Positions 1-8,493 of a stretch of 64,000 bases of DNA are shown piece after piece. Each line of letters starts with the position of its first letter. The stretch's first letter is position 1. A program made the position numbers and the translations under genes. The DNA is from an uncultured Algibacter sp. (GTDB lineage: Bacteria > Bacteroidota > Bacteroidia > Flavobacteriales > Flavobacteriaceae), in assembly GCF_947490405.1 (NCBI RefSeq), contig NZ_CANLGU010000002.1:62001-126000 (forward strand). Direction: 5' to 3'. The notes under the pieces are model-generated. The model saw only the letters and a program-made list of their open reading frames with translations. It did not search any database and was not told the DNA's origin.

Positions 1-299
1 AAAAAAATAACACTAAAAAAGATAATAGTAGTAACTGTGAGAGTGGTAATTTTTTTCTGCTCAATTTCATCATCAGTATTCATAACAGCCATTTCGAATT
101 TTCCAGAAACTATCTCTGATAAAATCAGTGTTATACTAGTAAACATACCTAAAACGGCAAAATCTGATGGGCTGTAAATTCTTGTTAATATTGGAGATAT
201 CAATACAGGAATCATTTGGGCAACAGTAGTGCCTGAGACCAATGTGATGACATTTTTTGCGAATTCATTTTCTAATATCTTTTTTAAAAAGCTTGTCAT
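1..299 (-). CDS. Wzx-like polysaccharide flippase, N-terminal part (cut by window edge)
   Basis: Translating the minus strand from 299 gives an open frame of 99 codons that runs off position 1. It begins MTSFLKKILENEFAKN and continues with a hydrophobic stretch containing the ISPILTRIYSPSDFAVLG motif. This TxIYSPxDFG-type pattern after the first membrane segment is typical of Wzx/RfbX-type O-antigen and oligosaccharide flippases, which move lipid-linked repeat units across the inner membrane. The start codon overlaps the stop of the upstream oxidoreductase gene by one base (TGATG), so the two are translationally coupled. The frame is clear; the function is inferred from the N-terminus and the polysaccharide-locus context only, because about three quarters of the protein lies outside. 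Confidence 0.75.
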   Translation of the reverse strand, partial: MTSFLKKILENEFAKNVITLVSGTTVAQMIPVLISPILTRIYSPSDFAVLGMFTSITLILSEIVSGKFEMAVMNTDDEIEQKKITTLTVTTIIFFSVIF

Positions 300-1516
300 C
301 AATTGGTTGCTTGATCCTTATTTTGTTTACTTAAAATTCTAGTAACAATTTCTTGACCTATATTCAAAGAAGAAGTTGCTGCAGGAGATGGAGCATTAAT
401 TACATGAACCCCATTCTCTGTATATTCAATCAAAAAATCATCAACTAAACTACCGTCTTTACCACAAAGTTGAGCTCTTACTCCAGATTCTCCAATTACT
501 AAATCTTCTTCTTTAATTTTAGGGATTAATTTTTGTAAAGATGTAACAAATGCTTTTTTGGAGTAAGACCTATACATTTCATACATTCCAACTTTCCAAT
601 ATTTTAGTGCAATTTTGATAAACCCTGAATAGGATAAACTCTCTAAAAGCTCTTTTATATTAATATCCCTTTTTGTATAACCTTCTCTTTTAAAAGCTAA
701 TACAGCATTTGGACCAGCATCTACTTTACCATTAATCCTTCTTGTAAAATGGACTCCTAAAAAAGGAAAACTAGGGTCTGGTACTGGATAGATTAAGTTT
801 TTTACTAGATGTGTCTTATCCTCTTTTAATAAATAATACTCTCCTCTAAAGGGTATTATTTTATAGTCTAGACCAACCCCATCCATTTTAGCTATTTTAT
901 CTGAATATAATCCAGCACAATTAACTAAAAATTTCGCTTTAATTATCTTATTTTCAGTCTTAATATTATAACCATCTGTTTGTTTTTCCAAAGTAATTAC
1001 TTTGTTGTTAAAAGTATAACTTGCTCCCATTTCTAGTCCAATTTGATACAATCGCCTTGAAACTTTTTTATAATCTACAATTCCTGCTTGTGGTACATAA
1101 ATACCTTTTGTTCCAGAAACATTGGGTTCTATCTTTTCAAGACCTTCTTTATCTAGTAGTATTAAATTATTTAGACCGTTTTGAACTCCCCTATCATAAA
1201 TAGCCTTTAATTTCTTTTCCTCGTTTTTGCTTGTTGCAACAATAATTTTTCCACAAATTTCGTGTGGTATTTTTTCTCTTTTACAAAATTCTAAAAGAAG
1301 GTCGTATCCTTTTTTACAATTAATAGCTTTTACACTACCTGGTTTGTAATATATCCCAGAATGAATAACACCACTATTATGCCCTGTCTGGTGAGATGCG
1401 ATATCGTTTTCCTTCTCAATTACAACTATACTAAGGTTTTGGTTTTCCTTTAAAAGGTTGTACGCTACCGATAATCCTACAATACCTGCTCCAATTACAG
1501 CAACATCATACTTCAT
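299..1516 (-). CDS. lhgO: FAD-dependent L-2-hydroxyglutarate oxidase-like protein
   Basis: A 405-residue flavoprotein of the DAO/LhgO family, close to the usual length. The Rossmann FAD motif GAGIVGLSVAYNL is at residues 9-21, and the LhgO-typical HNSGVIHSGIYY segment lies near residue 46. The family oxidises L-2-hydroxyglutarate to 2-oxoglutarate and passes electrons to the respiratory chain. The gene sits 17 bases after an aminotransferase gene and overlaps the flippase start by one base, so it is embedded in the polysaccharide operon and is not in a metabolic setting. Its neighbours resemble WbpB/WbpE, whose coupled reactions consume 2-oxoglutarate and make 2-hydroxyglutarate, so a recycling role is plausible (inference). 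A sugar-oxidising function cannot be excluded. Confidence 0.8.
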   Translation of the reverse strand: MKYDVAVIGAGIVGLSVAYNLLKENQNLSIVVIEKENDIASHQTGHNSGVIHSGIYYKPGSVKAINCKKGYDLLLEFCKREKIPHEICGKIIVATSKNEEKKLKAIYDRGVQNGLNNLILLDKEGLEKIEPNVSGTKGIYVPQAGIVDYKKVSRRLYQIGLEMGASYTFNNKVITLEKQTDGYNIKTENKIIKAKFLVNCAGLYSDKIAKMDGVGLDYKIIPFRGEYYLLKEDKTHLVKNLIYPVPDPSFPFLGVHFTRRINGKVDAGPNAVLAFKREGYTKRDINIKELLESLSYSGFIKIALKYWKVGMYEMYRSYSKKAFVTSLQKLIPKIKEEDLVIGESGVRAQLCGKDGSLVDDFLIEYTENGVHVINAPSPAATSSLNIGQEIVTRILSKQNKDQATN

Positions 1517-1533
1517 AGTTTAATTATTGATTG

Positions 1534-2634
1534 CTAATCGTTAAAAAATAACTTTATTGCGCTTACTACTTGTTCAGCAGATTCTATAGGTATATGCTCT
1601 CCGATAGGTATACTCAATAATGATGTGTCCAATTTGTTTGCCTTAAAATCAGAACTGGCCATATTAAGATAGCTGTAAGCTTTCAATTTAGGTAAGGCTA
1701 TTGGGTAATGTATTCCTGTTTGAATCCCATTTTCTGAAAGATATGCTTTAAGTTCATCTCTGTTTTCTAACCTAATTACAAATAAATGATATACTTGCCT
1801 AACATCCTTAGAACGTTTGGGCAAGATTATTTCTGTAACACCCTTTAAATTTTCAAGATAATAATCTGCAATTTTTATACGATGATTTGTCCACTTATCT
1901 AGGTGTTTCAACTTCACATCTAAAATAGATGCTTGCAAAGTATCTAGCCTACTATTCCTGCCTTCGAAGACGTGATTATACTTCTCTACACGCCCATGGT
2001 TAGCAATCATTCTCGTTTTTATTGCTAAGTTTTCATCATTGGTTACGATAGCGCCTCCATCTCCATAGGCTCCTAAATTCTTACCTGGATAAAAGCTGAA
2101 GGTTCCAATATCACCTATAGCTCCAACTCTTCTCCCTTTATATTCTGCGCCATGAGCTTGTGCGCAATCTTCTATAATTTTAAGTTTGTATTGTTTGGCT
2201 ATATCCAAAAGCATGTCCATATCACACGGATGACCATAAAGGTGTACCGCTATAATTGCTTTAGTTTTATCAGTAATTACAGCTTTAATACTTTCCTCTG
2301 AGATAGTATAACTATCTTCTTCACAATCACAAAAAAGCACTTTAAATCCTGATCTTGTCACAGCTTCAGAACTTGCAATAAAGCTATTTGCTGGAACAAT
2401 AATTTCTGAGTCTTTTGGAAGATTAAGCGCTTCTATTGCTATCTCTAAAGCATCAGTACCATTAGCAACACCTACACAATAATCTGCTTGTTGAAAGCTC
2501 GCAAAATTTTTCTCAAAAAGTGTTAGTTTCTCTCCTCCTATAAAAGAGGATGTATTGATTATATTCTGAATAGAAGTATCTATTTCTTCTTTTATTGAAA
2601 GATATTGCTTTTGTAAATCTAGAAATTTTATCAT
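1534..2634 (-). CDS. DegT/DnrJ/EryC1/StrS-family sugar aminotransferase (WbpE-like)
   Basis: This 366-residue PLP-dependent enzyme transfers an amino group, usually from glutamate, to a keto nucleotide sugar. Visible hallmarks are VANGTDALEIA (residues 56-66), the EDCAQAHGA segment whose Asp156 should contact the pyridine nitrogen of PLP, and FYPGKNLGAYGDGG with the Schiff-base lysine K185. Length is normal for the family. It lies 2 bases downstream of a hexapeptide acetyltransferase and a Gfo/Idh/MocA dehydrogenase, the trio that makes a 3-acetamido sugar in the WbpB-WbpE-WbpD pathway. QdtB/FdtB-type aminotransferases on dTDP sugars are an alternative, but no 3,4-ketoisomerase is seen. Family is certain, substrate is inferred. 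Confidence 0.88.
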   Translation of the reverse strand: MIKFLDLQKQYLSIKEEIDTSIQNIINTSSFIGGEKLTLFEKNFASFQQADYCVGVANGTDALEIAIEALNLPKDSEIIVPANSFIASSEAVTRSGFKVLFCDCEEDSYTISEESIKAVITDKTKAIIAVHLYGHPCDMDMLLDIAKQYKLKIIEDCAQAHGAEYKGRRVGAIGDIGTFSFYPGKNLGAYGDGGAIVTNDENLAIKTRMIANHGRVEKYNHVFEGRNSRLDTLQASILDVKLKHLDKWTNHRIKIADYYLENLKGVTEIILPKRSKDVRQVYHLFVIRLENRDELKAYLSENGIQTGIHYPIALPKLKAYSYLNMASSDFKANKLDTSLLSIPIGEHIPIESAEQVVSAIKLFFND

Positions 2635-2636
2635 TC

Positions 2637-3089
2637 TTATTTTATTTTCTTTGCTGGGTTTCCTGCATAAACCCCTGGTTTTTCTATGTTTTTTGTAACA
2701 ACAGCACCAGCACCAATAACTACATTATCACATATTTTAATGGGTAAAATAGTAGAATTAGAACCAATAGACACATTATTACCTATGTTTGTTGATTTCC
2801 ATTTTGACTGATCTCCTCCTGCTGGACCTCCATCACTAAATAAGTCATTAATAAACATTACTCCATGACCTATAAAACATTTACTGCCTATAGTAACTAA
2901 CTCACAAATAAAGGTGTGTGATTGAATTTTGCTTTCTCTACCAATTATTACATCTTTTTGAATTTCAACAAAAGGACCTATAAAACAGTTATCTCCAATT
3001 TCACATCCATAAAGATTTACAGGCTCAACAATTTTTACATTATCACCAAATGAGCAATCTTTAACTCCTACTTTAAGCTGCTTATACAC
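2637..3089 (-). CDS. Left-handed beta-helix sugar N-acetyltransferase (WbpD-like)
   Basis: A 150-residue acyltransferase built of hexapeptide repeats such as IGDNCF, IGSKCF, IGNNVS and IGAGAV, which form a left-handed beta-helix. The ending GVYAGNPAKKIK is typical of acetyl-CoA-dependent sugar acetyltransferases of the WbpD/WlbB/QdtC type. It overlaps the upstream dehydrogenase gene by 8 bases and is followed 2 bases later by the aminotransferase, so the three are almost certainly co-translated. The expected job is N-acetylation of the amino group installed by the aminotransferase. Family confidence is high; the exact nucleotide sugar is inferred. Confidence 0.82.
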   Translation of the reverse strand: MYKQLKVGVKDCSFGDNVKIVEPVNLYGCEIGDNCFIGPFVEIQKDVIIGRESKIQSHTFICELVTIGSKCFIGHGVMFINDLFSDGGPAGGDQSKWKSTNIGNNVSIGSNSTILPIKICDNVVIGAGAVVTKNIEKPGVYAGNPAKKIK

Positions 3090-4107
3090 TTTTATTTCTA
3101 TTTTCTATTTTTCGGTATATTTTGTCTATAATTTCAACAGTTTTCAAGCCTTCAAACCCATTGGCTGAAATAACTCCATCATTCAACAAAACTTCTACAA
3201 CATTTTCATATACTTTATCATGATTAGACATAGATCCTTGGTACTGACCATAATTATTAGCCGTATTTCCTTTGGCTAAATTTTCTATTTTATATTCCTC
3301 AATATTTTGATATTCTAGTTCATTAAGGTATTGTCCTCCAATTTTCAGAGTTCCTTTTTCTCCAAATATTGTTAAAGAACCCTCCATGTTTTTACCATAA
3401 CTATTAACTGTATAATTAATAGTTCCAAGAGCTCCATTGTAAAACTCCAAAGCAATTACACCATTATCATCAAATTCTGTTATTCCTTGATGATTAAAAT
3501 TACCTCCAAAAGCCTCAACATTTTTAACGTCTCCAACTATCCAATATAATAAATCTATAAAGTGACTAAATTGAGTATAAAGTGTTCCGCCATCTAGATT
3601 TAATGAACCTTTCCAGGAATCTTTGTAATAATCAGGGTTTCGATTCCAAAAACAGTTCAGCTGAGCAGAATAGATTTTTCCAAGTTGTCCTTGTTCAACA
3701 ACTTTTTTTACGGCTTCTACAGGAGGGTTAAATCGATTTTGTTTTACAATCATTAATCGCTTGTTGGCTTTTTCTGCTTCCTTTATCATCTCACCACAAT
3801 CGTGAACACTAATTGCCATTGGTTTTTCGCAAAGCACATGAAAACCAGCTCTTAAAGCTCGAATAGTATGTGTTGCATGCAATCCGTTTGGAGAGCATAT
3901 TGCTATCAAATCTACCTCAGGTTCATTTGATAGCATTTCTTCGATAGACTTATATGCATTGGCATTATATTGTTTTGACAAAGTTTGTGCTTTATCAAAT
4001 TCAATATCACAAACTGCTTTCAGGTTACCGTTGTTGTTTATGTGTCCTGCGTGTCTAGTACCTATTCTTCCACATCCTACAATGGCAAAATTTAGTTTCT
4101 TACCCAT
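3082..4107 (-). CDS. Gfo/Idh/MocA-family nucleotide-sugar dehydrogenase (WbpB/WlbA-like)
   Basis: A 341-residue NAD(P)-dependent oxidoreductase. The Rossmann motif GCGRIGTRHAGH lies at residues 11-22 and the family signature CEKPMA carries the conserved lysine K95. A substrate-domain segment reads LDGGTLYTQFSHFIDLLYW. The family includes WbpB/WlbA, which oxidise C3 of UDP-GlcNAcA before amination and are reported to regenerate NAD using 2-oxoglutarate. The gene starts the acetamido-sugar cassette (dehydrogenase, acetyltransferase, aminotransferase). No UDP-GlcNAc 6-dehydrogenase (WbpA) is visible in the window. An inositol-type or other keto-sugar dehydrogenase remains possible. Confidence 0.75.
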   Translation of the reverse strand: MGKKLNFAIVGCGRIGTRHAGHINNNGNLKAVCDIEFDKAQTLSKQYNANAYKSIEEMLSNEPEVDLIAICSPNGLHATHTIRALRAGFHVLCEKPMAISVHDCGEMIKEAEKANKRLMIVKQNRFNPPVEAVKKVVEQGQLGKIYSAQLNCFWNRNPDYYKDSWKGSLNLDGGTLYTQFSHFIDLLYWIVGDVKNVEAFGGNFNHQGITEFDDNGVIALEFYNGALGTINYTVNSYGKNMEGSLTIFGEKGTLKIGGQYLNELEYQNIEEYKIENLAKGNTANNYGQYQGSMSNHDKVYENVVEVLLNDGVISANGFEGLKTVEIIDKIYRKIENRNKSV

Positions 4108-4200
4108 TTTTTTTAACTTTTATTAAATTATAAGGCTCTTTAAAGTTGTTTTTTATGCATGATTATTTTAGAAGTGAAATTTATACAATAATTAATGATT

Positions 4201-4986
4201 TCACATGCCTAAAACTGAATTTTTAGGTCGCCTTGCAAAAGTACGATAATTGTTTATTTTAACAAGATTTATATTATGCAACAAATTATTTTCTGACAAG
4301 ATTAGTTTTGCAAAGTCATACCAGGTCATTACTTGGTTATCGGAAAAATGAAAAACCCCAAAATCTCGTCGTTTTTTATGGATTAATTGAATAATAAATT
4401 TCGATAAATTAACAGTATCTGTTGGACAGCCTTTTTGTTCGGTAGTAATTGAGAGTTCCTTTTCTGATTTGCCTTTTTTTACGATAGTTTTATAAAAGTT
4501 ATGCCCATATTTTTTACTGTATAACCATGATGTTCTTACAATAAAATATTCAGTCATAATATCCTGAATATACTCTTCCCCTAGCAACTTAGATTTCCCA
4601 TAAACATTAATTGGGTTAGTTTCGTCTTTTACTAGATAAGGCTCAACTTTCTCACCATCAAAAACATAATCTGTAGAAATATGAATCAGAATAGTACCGT
4701 TTTGGCTACATGCTTCTGATAAATTTTTAACGCCTTTAGCATTAATGTTATATGCTATTTCTGGTGTTTTTTCAGCTTGTTCAACACTAGTATATGCTGC
4801 GCAATTAATACAATAATCAAAATCCGTATTGCGAAAAAAGGCATCAATATCATTTTTTTTTGTAATATCTAATACTTCTTTTGAAGTAAAAACAAAGTCT
4901 AGTCCTTTAGTGTTATTTTTGAAAAGTTCTTTTAGGGTTTTTCCTAATTGACCATTCCCACCTGTTACAAGAACTTTTTTTATCAT
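4201..4986 (-). CDS. rmlD: dTDP-4-dehydrorhamnose reductase, C-terminally truncated
   Basis: This SDR-family protein catalyses the last step of dTDP-L-rhamnose synthesis. It shows the N-terminal GGNGQLGKTL nucleotide-binding loop, CAAYTSVEQAE, ISTDYVFDG and the catalytic YGKSK. At 261 residues it is shorter than the usual 285-300. It stops just after RRPKNSVLGM, which sits inside the conserved RPxxSxLDxxK motif, so the final ~30 residues (last helices) are missing. Neither other frame downstream restores a recognisable tail. The truncation lies at the junction between conserved rml genes and the variable acetamido-sugar cassette, followed by 93 AT-rich bases. It overlaps rmlC by 4 bases. Activity is uncertain. 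Confidence 0.88.
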   Translation of the reverse strand: MIKKVLVTGGNGQLGKTLKELFKNNTKGLDFVFTSKEVLDITKKNDIDAFFRNTDFDYCINCAAYTSVEQAEKTPEIAYNINAKGVKNLSEACSQNGTILIHISTDYVFDGEKVEPYLVKDETNPINVYGKSKLLGEEYIQDIMTEYFIVRTSWLYSKKYGHNFYKTIVKKGKSEKELSITTEQKGCPTDTVNLSKFIIQLIHKKRRDFGVFHFSDNQVMTWYDFAKLILSENNLLHNINLVKINNYRTFARRPKNSVLGM

Positions 4987-5528
4987 CTAAATAGATTTTC
5001 AAATGTTGGTAGGTTCTTATCTTTTTCAGAAATAATCATATCCTTTTCAGCTAATCCCCAGTTTATATTTAAATATTTATCATTAAAAATGATTCCAGAT
5101 TCAGAAGGTTTATTGTAATAGTTGTCACATTTATACGAAAAAATTGTATCATCTTCAAGTACTACAAACCCATGAGCAAAACCCCTAGGTACATAAAATT
5201 GCTTTTTGTTTATCCCATCTAGTTCTATTGAAAAGTGTTTCCCAAATGTTGGTGAGTCTTTTCTTAAATCAACACAAACATCTAAAACCTTTCCTTTAAT
5301 AACTTGAACTAATTTAGATTGAGCTGCCTTACCTACTTGAAAATGTAATCCTCTTAAAACACCTTTTGAAGATTTCGATAAATTATCTTGAACAAAATTA
5401 GAATTAATACCTGTTTCTGTAAAAAATGTTTTTTTATTAAACGATTCTAAAAAAAAACCTCTTTCATCCTTAAAAACCTTGGGTGTAATAACGTAACACC
5501 CTCTTAGATATGTTTCTTCAACTACCAT
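4983..5528 (-). CDS. rmlC: dTDP-4-dehydrorhamnose 3,5-epimerase
   Basis: A 181-residue cupin enzyme that epimerises C3 and C5 of dTDP-4-keto-6-deoxyglucose. Diagnostic segments are DERGFFLESF, GVLRGLHFQ with the catalytic base H62, KGKVLDVCVDLRKDSPTFG and YVPRGFAHGFVVLED. Full family length. This is a true RmlC and not a QdtA-type ketoisomerase, because the RGLHFQ and PRGFAHGF motifs are intact. The gene overlaps rmlD by 4 bases and follows rmlA by 3 bases, inside the B-A-C-D order common in Flavobacteriia polysaccharide loci. Confidence 0.95.
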   Translation of the reverse strand: MVVEETYLRGCYVITPKVFKDERGFFLESFNKKTFFTETGINSNFVQDNLSKSSKGVLRGLHFQVGKAAQSKLVQVIKGKVLDVCVDLRKDSPTFGKHFSIELDGINKKQFYVPRGFAHGFVVLEDDTIFSYKCDNYYNKPSESGIIFNDKYLNINWGLAEKDMIISEKDKNLPTFENLFR

Positions 5529-5531
5529 TTA

Positions 5532-6389
5532 TTAACTCAATTGTTGAAGATAGTCACCATAACCGCTTTTTAGTAGTGGTTGTGCTAATTTATTTAATTG
5601 TGTCTTGTTTATGTAGCCCATTTTATAAGCTACTTCTTCAATACACCCAATTTTTTGACCTTGACGTTCTTCAATAACTTGAACAAATTGGGAGGCTTGC
5701 ATTAGTGATGAAAATGTTCCTGTATCTAACCATGCCGTACCTTTATCTAAAATTTGAACATTAAGAATTCCTTTGTTTAAATAAACTTTATTGACATCTG
5801 TAATTTCTAATTCTCCACGCTTACTTGGTTTAATTTTTTTTGCAATATCTACTACTGAATTATCATAAAAATATATTCCTGGAACAGCAAAATTAGATTT
5901 TGGTTTATCTGGCTTTTCTTCAATAGATATTGCCTTATTAAATTGGTCAAACTCTACTACACCATAACGTTGAGGGTCTTGAACATGATAAGCAAAAATA
6001 ACTCCACCTGTAGGGTTAATGTTATTTTGTAATGTTTTATACAAGCCTGAACCGTAAAAAATATTATCGCCTAGAACTAAAGCAACACTATCTTTTCCAA
6101 TAAATGTTTCTCCAATTATAAAGGCTTCTGCTAATCCTTTTGGCTCTTCTTGAATTGCATAATCAAACTTACATCCAAAGTCTTCTCCATTTCCAAGAAG
6201 GTCTTTGAACTTGGGAGAGTCTTTTGATGTTGAAATAATTAAAACTTCTCTAATTCCAACTGATAGTAAGGTTGTTAATGGATAATAAATCATGGGTTTA
6301 TCATAAACAGGCATCAACTGCTTACTCACTACTTTGGTAAGTGGATACAGCCGTGTTCCTGAGCCTCCTGCTAATATAATTCCTTTCAT
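5532..6389 (-). CDS. rmlA: Glucose-1-phosphate thymidylyltransferase
   Basis: This 285-residue nucleotidyltransferase makes dTDP-glucose from dTTP and glucose-1-phosphate, the entry step of the rhamnose pathway. The signature [13 protein letters not shown] with the following [15 protein letters not shown] is present, as are [10 protein letters not shown] and GTAWLDTGT. The length matches characterised RmlA enzymes, and allosteric control by dTDP-rhamnose is known for the family. It lies 3 bases from rmlC and 4 bases from rmlB. Confidence 0.96.
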   Translation of the reverse strand: MKGIILAGGSGTRLYPLTKVVSKQLMPVYDKPMIYYPLTTLLSVGIREVLIISTSKDSPKFKDLLGNGEDFGCKFDYAIQEEPKGLAEAFIIGETFIGKDSVALVLGDNIFYGSGLYKTLQNNINPTGGVIFAYHVQDPQRYGVVEFDQFNKAISIEEKPDKPKSNFAVPGIYFYDNSVVDIAKKIKPSKRGELEITDVNKVYLNKGILNVQILDKGTAWLDTGTFSSLMQASQFVQVIEERQGQKIGCIEEVAYKMGYINKTQLNKLAQPLLKSGYGDYLQQLS

Positions 6390-6393
6390 TAAT

Positions 6394-7407
6394 CTATCCT
6401 CTTCCTTGATACTTTTTAATATACCAATCTATGGTTTTTCTAATTCCTGTTTCAAAATTTTCTTCAGCTAACCACCCTAAGTTACTTTCTAGCTTAGATG
6501 CATCAATAGCGTATCTATAATCGTGACCTGGTCTATCTTTTACAAACGTTATGTGTTCCTTATAAGATTTGTCTTTTGGTAAAATATTGTCCAAAATCTC
6601 ACATATTGTATTCGCAATATATAAATTATTTCTTTCGTTTTTACCTCCAATATTATAAGTCTCTCCTACAATACCTTTATTAAAAGCTAAATCAATACCC
6701 TTACAATGGTCTTTTACATAAAGCCAATCTCTAATATTTTTCCCATCTCCATAAATAGGAATATTTTCACCTTTTAGAGCCTTTCTTATAATTGTTGGTA
6801 TTAACTTCTCGTCATGCTGTTTAGGTCCGTAATTATTTGAACAATTGGTTGTTACAACATTTAATCCATAGGTGTGAAAATAACTTCTAACAATAAAGTC
6901 TGATGATGCTTTTGAAGCACTATATGGGCTATTAGGAGCATATGCAGTGTTCTCAGTAAAAAAACCTTGATCTCCTAAAGTTCCATAAACCTCATCAGTT
7001 GATATATGAAGAAATCTTGATTTAATATGGTTAGAATTCACTTTATACGGAGCCAACATCCAATGGTTTTTTGCTACATCAATTAAATTAAATGTTCCTA
7101 ATACATTGGTGCTTATAAATTCGTTTGGCGATTTAATCGAGTTATCAACATGAGATTCTGCAGCAAAATGAATAACTCCAGAAAAATTATGTTCTTTAAA
7201 CAATTTTTCAATCAATTGTCTATTACAAATATCCCCTTTTAAAAACGTATAATTTTTGTTCCTCTCTATTTCTTCTAAATTAGAAAGCTCACCTGCATAA
7301 GTGAGCTTATCTAAGTTTACAATTTTAATATTAGGATATTTGTTTAAAAAATAAACTATAAAATTCGAGCCAATAAAACCTGCCCCGCCTGTTATTAAAA
7401 TAGTCAT
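6394..7407 (-). CDS. rmlB: dTDP-glucose 4,6-dehydratase
   Basis: A 337-residue extended-SDR enzyme that converts dTDP-glucose to dTDP-4-keto-6-deoxyglucose. The NAD-binding loop GGAGFIGSN (residues 7-15), the dehydratase-specific [11 protein letters not shown] segment carrying the catalytic Asp-Glu pair, and YSASKASSD with the catalytic Tyr-Lys are all present. Also seen are [15 protein letters not shown] and [10 protein letters not shown], typical of RmlB. It is the first rml gene of the group, 3 bases downstream of the chain-length protein gene. Confidence 0.96.
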   Translation of the reverse strand: MTILITGGAGFIGSNFIVYFLNKYPNIKIVNLDKLTYAGELSNLEEIERNKNYTFLKGDICNRQLIEKLFKEHNFSGVIHFAAESHVDNSIKSPNEFISTNVLGTFNLIDVAKNHWMLAPYKVNSNHIKSRFLHISTDEVYGTLGDQGFFTENTAYAPNSPYSASKASSDFIVRSYFHTYGLNVVTTNCSNNYGPKQHDEKLIPTIIRKALKGENIPIYGDGKNIRDWLYVKDHCKGIDLAFNKGIVGETYNIGGKNERNNLYIANTICEILDNILPKDKSYKEHITFVKDRPGHDYRYAIDASKLESNLGWLAEENFETGIRKTIDWYIKKYQGRG

Positions 7408-7410
7408 TAA

Positions 7411-8484
7411 TTATATTTCGTTTTTATATTTTTCTAAGAATTTAATAAAATGAAGAGTAAGTAATATCATAGACGCTAGTATCATAAGAACAAGTGCATA
7501 GTAAATTTTAAAATCTAATGGTGTTCCTAAAAATTCTTTGGTATTATCTATAGTTCCCTGATTTTCTTGACTCGATACCACTTCTACTATAAACTTTTTA
7601 TCCTCCTTTTCCCTTTGTATTTGAACAAGCTCTCTACGTAATTCAACATCATTATTGTACAATTCAAACTCTTTTGTAACATTTTTATCTTCATTGTTAT
7701 CAATAGTTATACTAGTTTGCGAGCCTACAGGTTTTTCCAAAGGTTTCTCTAAAACTTTTTTATAAACACTTTGTAAATCTTTCGAAGCTTCTAAAGATTC
7801 TAGAATTGTCTTTTCTAAATTCATCAATTCTGTTAAGTCCTTTTTTTGCTCGATTTGAAAAAATTCCGTTGATGCAATTTTATCTACAATTTTTGAGATA
7901 ACAGTACCAAAAACAGCTTTCTCTTTAGCTTTTATTATGATTCTTTGTACTGGATAATGAAATTCCTTTGAGTTTTTTACATAATTTTCAAAAGTTACTG
8001 ATGATGCAATTATCGAATCCAATCCCTTTGTATATTCGTCAAAATTCTCTAGTTTATCGTTTTCTGTAATAACAGACTCTACTTCTAACTCGAGAATAGA
8101 ACCTGCCTTAATAGAATTAATATCTAGAACAGAACCTAAAGTAACTGAATCTCTCTCTGCTATTAATTCATTGTAGTAATCTATGGCTCTGTACAAATTC
8201 TCTCCAGTATCATAATTTTGTTTTATTACTGTTGTTGATTTATAAATTGGTTCACCTTTGCTTTGCCTGTAATAACCATAAGCAAAACCTATTATACCTG
8301 CAATAATAATTTTTATTATATGCTTTTTTATGAAAAATATTAACCATACAAATGACAAGAATAGTTTTTTTAATATGTTTGAAATAAACTGAAATAATTT
8401 TTCAAACGTATTTCCAATCACCTTAAATATGTGTCCTAAATCTAATTCTTCAGATTGCTGTGGTTTTTGCAGATCTTTACTCAT
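7411..8484 (-). CDS. Wzz-type polysaccharide chain-length determinant
   Basis: A 357-residue inner-membrane protein with the polysaccharide co-polymerase layout. After a charged N-terminus there is a transmembrane segment around residues 40-70 (FIKKHIIKIIIAGIIGFAYGYY), then a large mostly helical periplasmic domain, and a second membrane segment near the C-terminus (YYALVLMILASMILLTLHFI). No kinase (Wzc) domain is present, so this is a class 1-like Wzz. Such proteins set the number of repeat units added by Wzy. The position directly upstream of rmlB fits a role in this O-antigen or capsule locus. Sequence similarity across Wzz proteins is low, so the call rests mainly on topology and context. 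Confidence 0.75.
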   Translation of the reverse strand: MSKDLQKPQQSEELDLGHIFKVIGNTFEKLFQFISNILKKLFLSFVWLIFFIKKHIIKIIIAGIIGFAYGYYRQSKGEPIYKSTTVIKQNYDTGENLYRAIDYYNELIAERDSVTLGSVLDINSIKAGSILELEVESVITENDKLENFDEYTKGLDSIIASSVTFENYVKNSKEFHYPVQRIIIKAKEKAVFGTVISKIVDKIASTEFFQIEQKKDLTELMNLEKTILESLEASKDLQSVYKKVLEKPLEKPVGSQTSITIDNNEDKNVTKEFELYNNDVELRRELVQIQREKEDKKFIVEVVSSQENQGTIDNTKEFLGTPLDFKIYYALVLMILASMILLTLHFIKFLEKYKNEI

Positions 8485-8493
8485 AATTTTATT

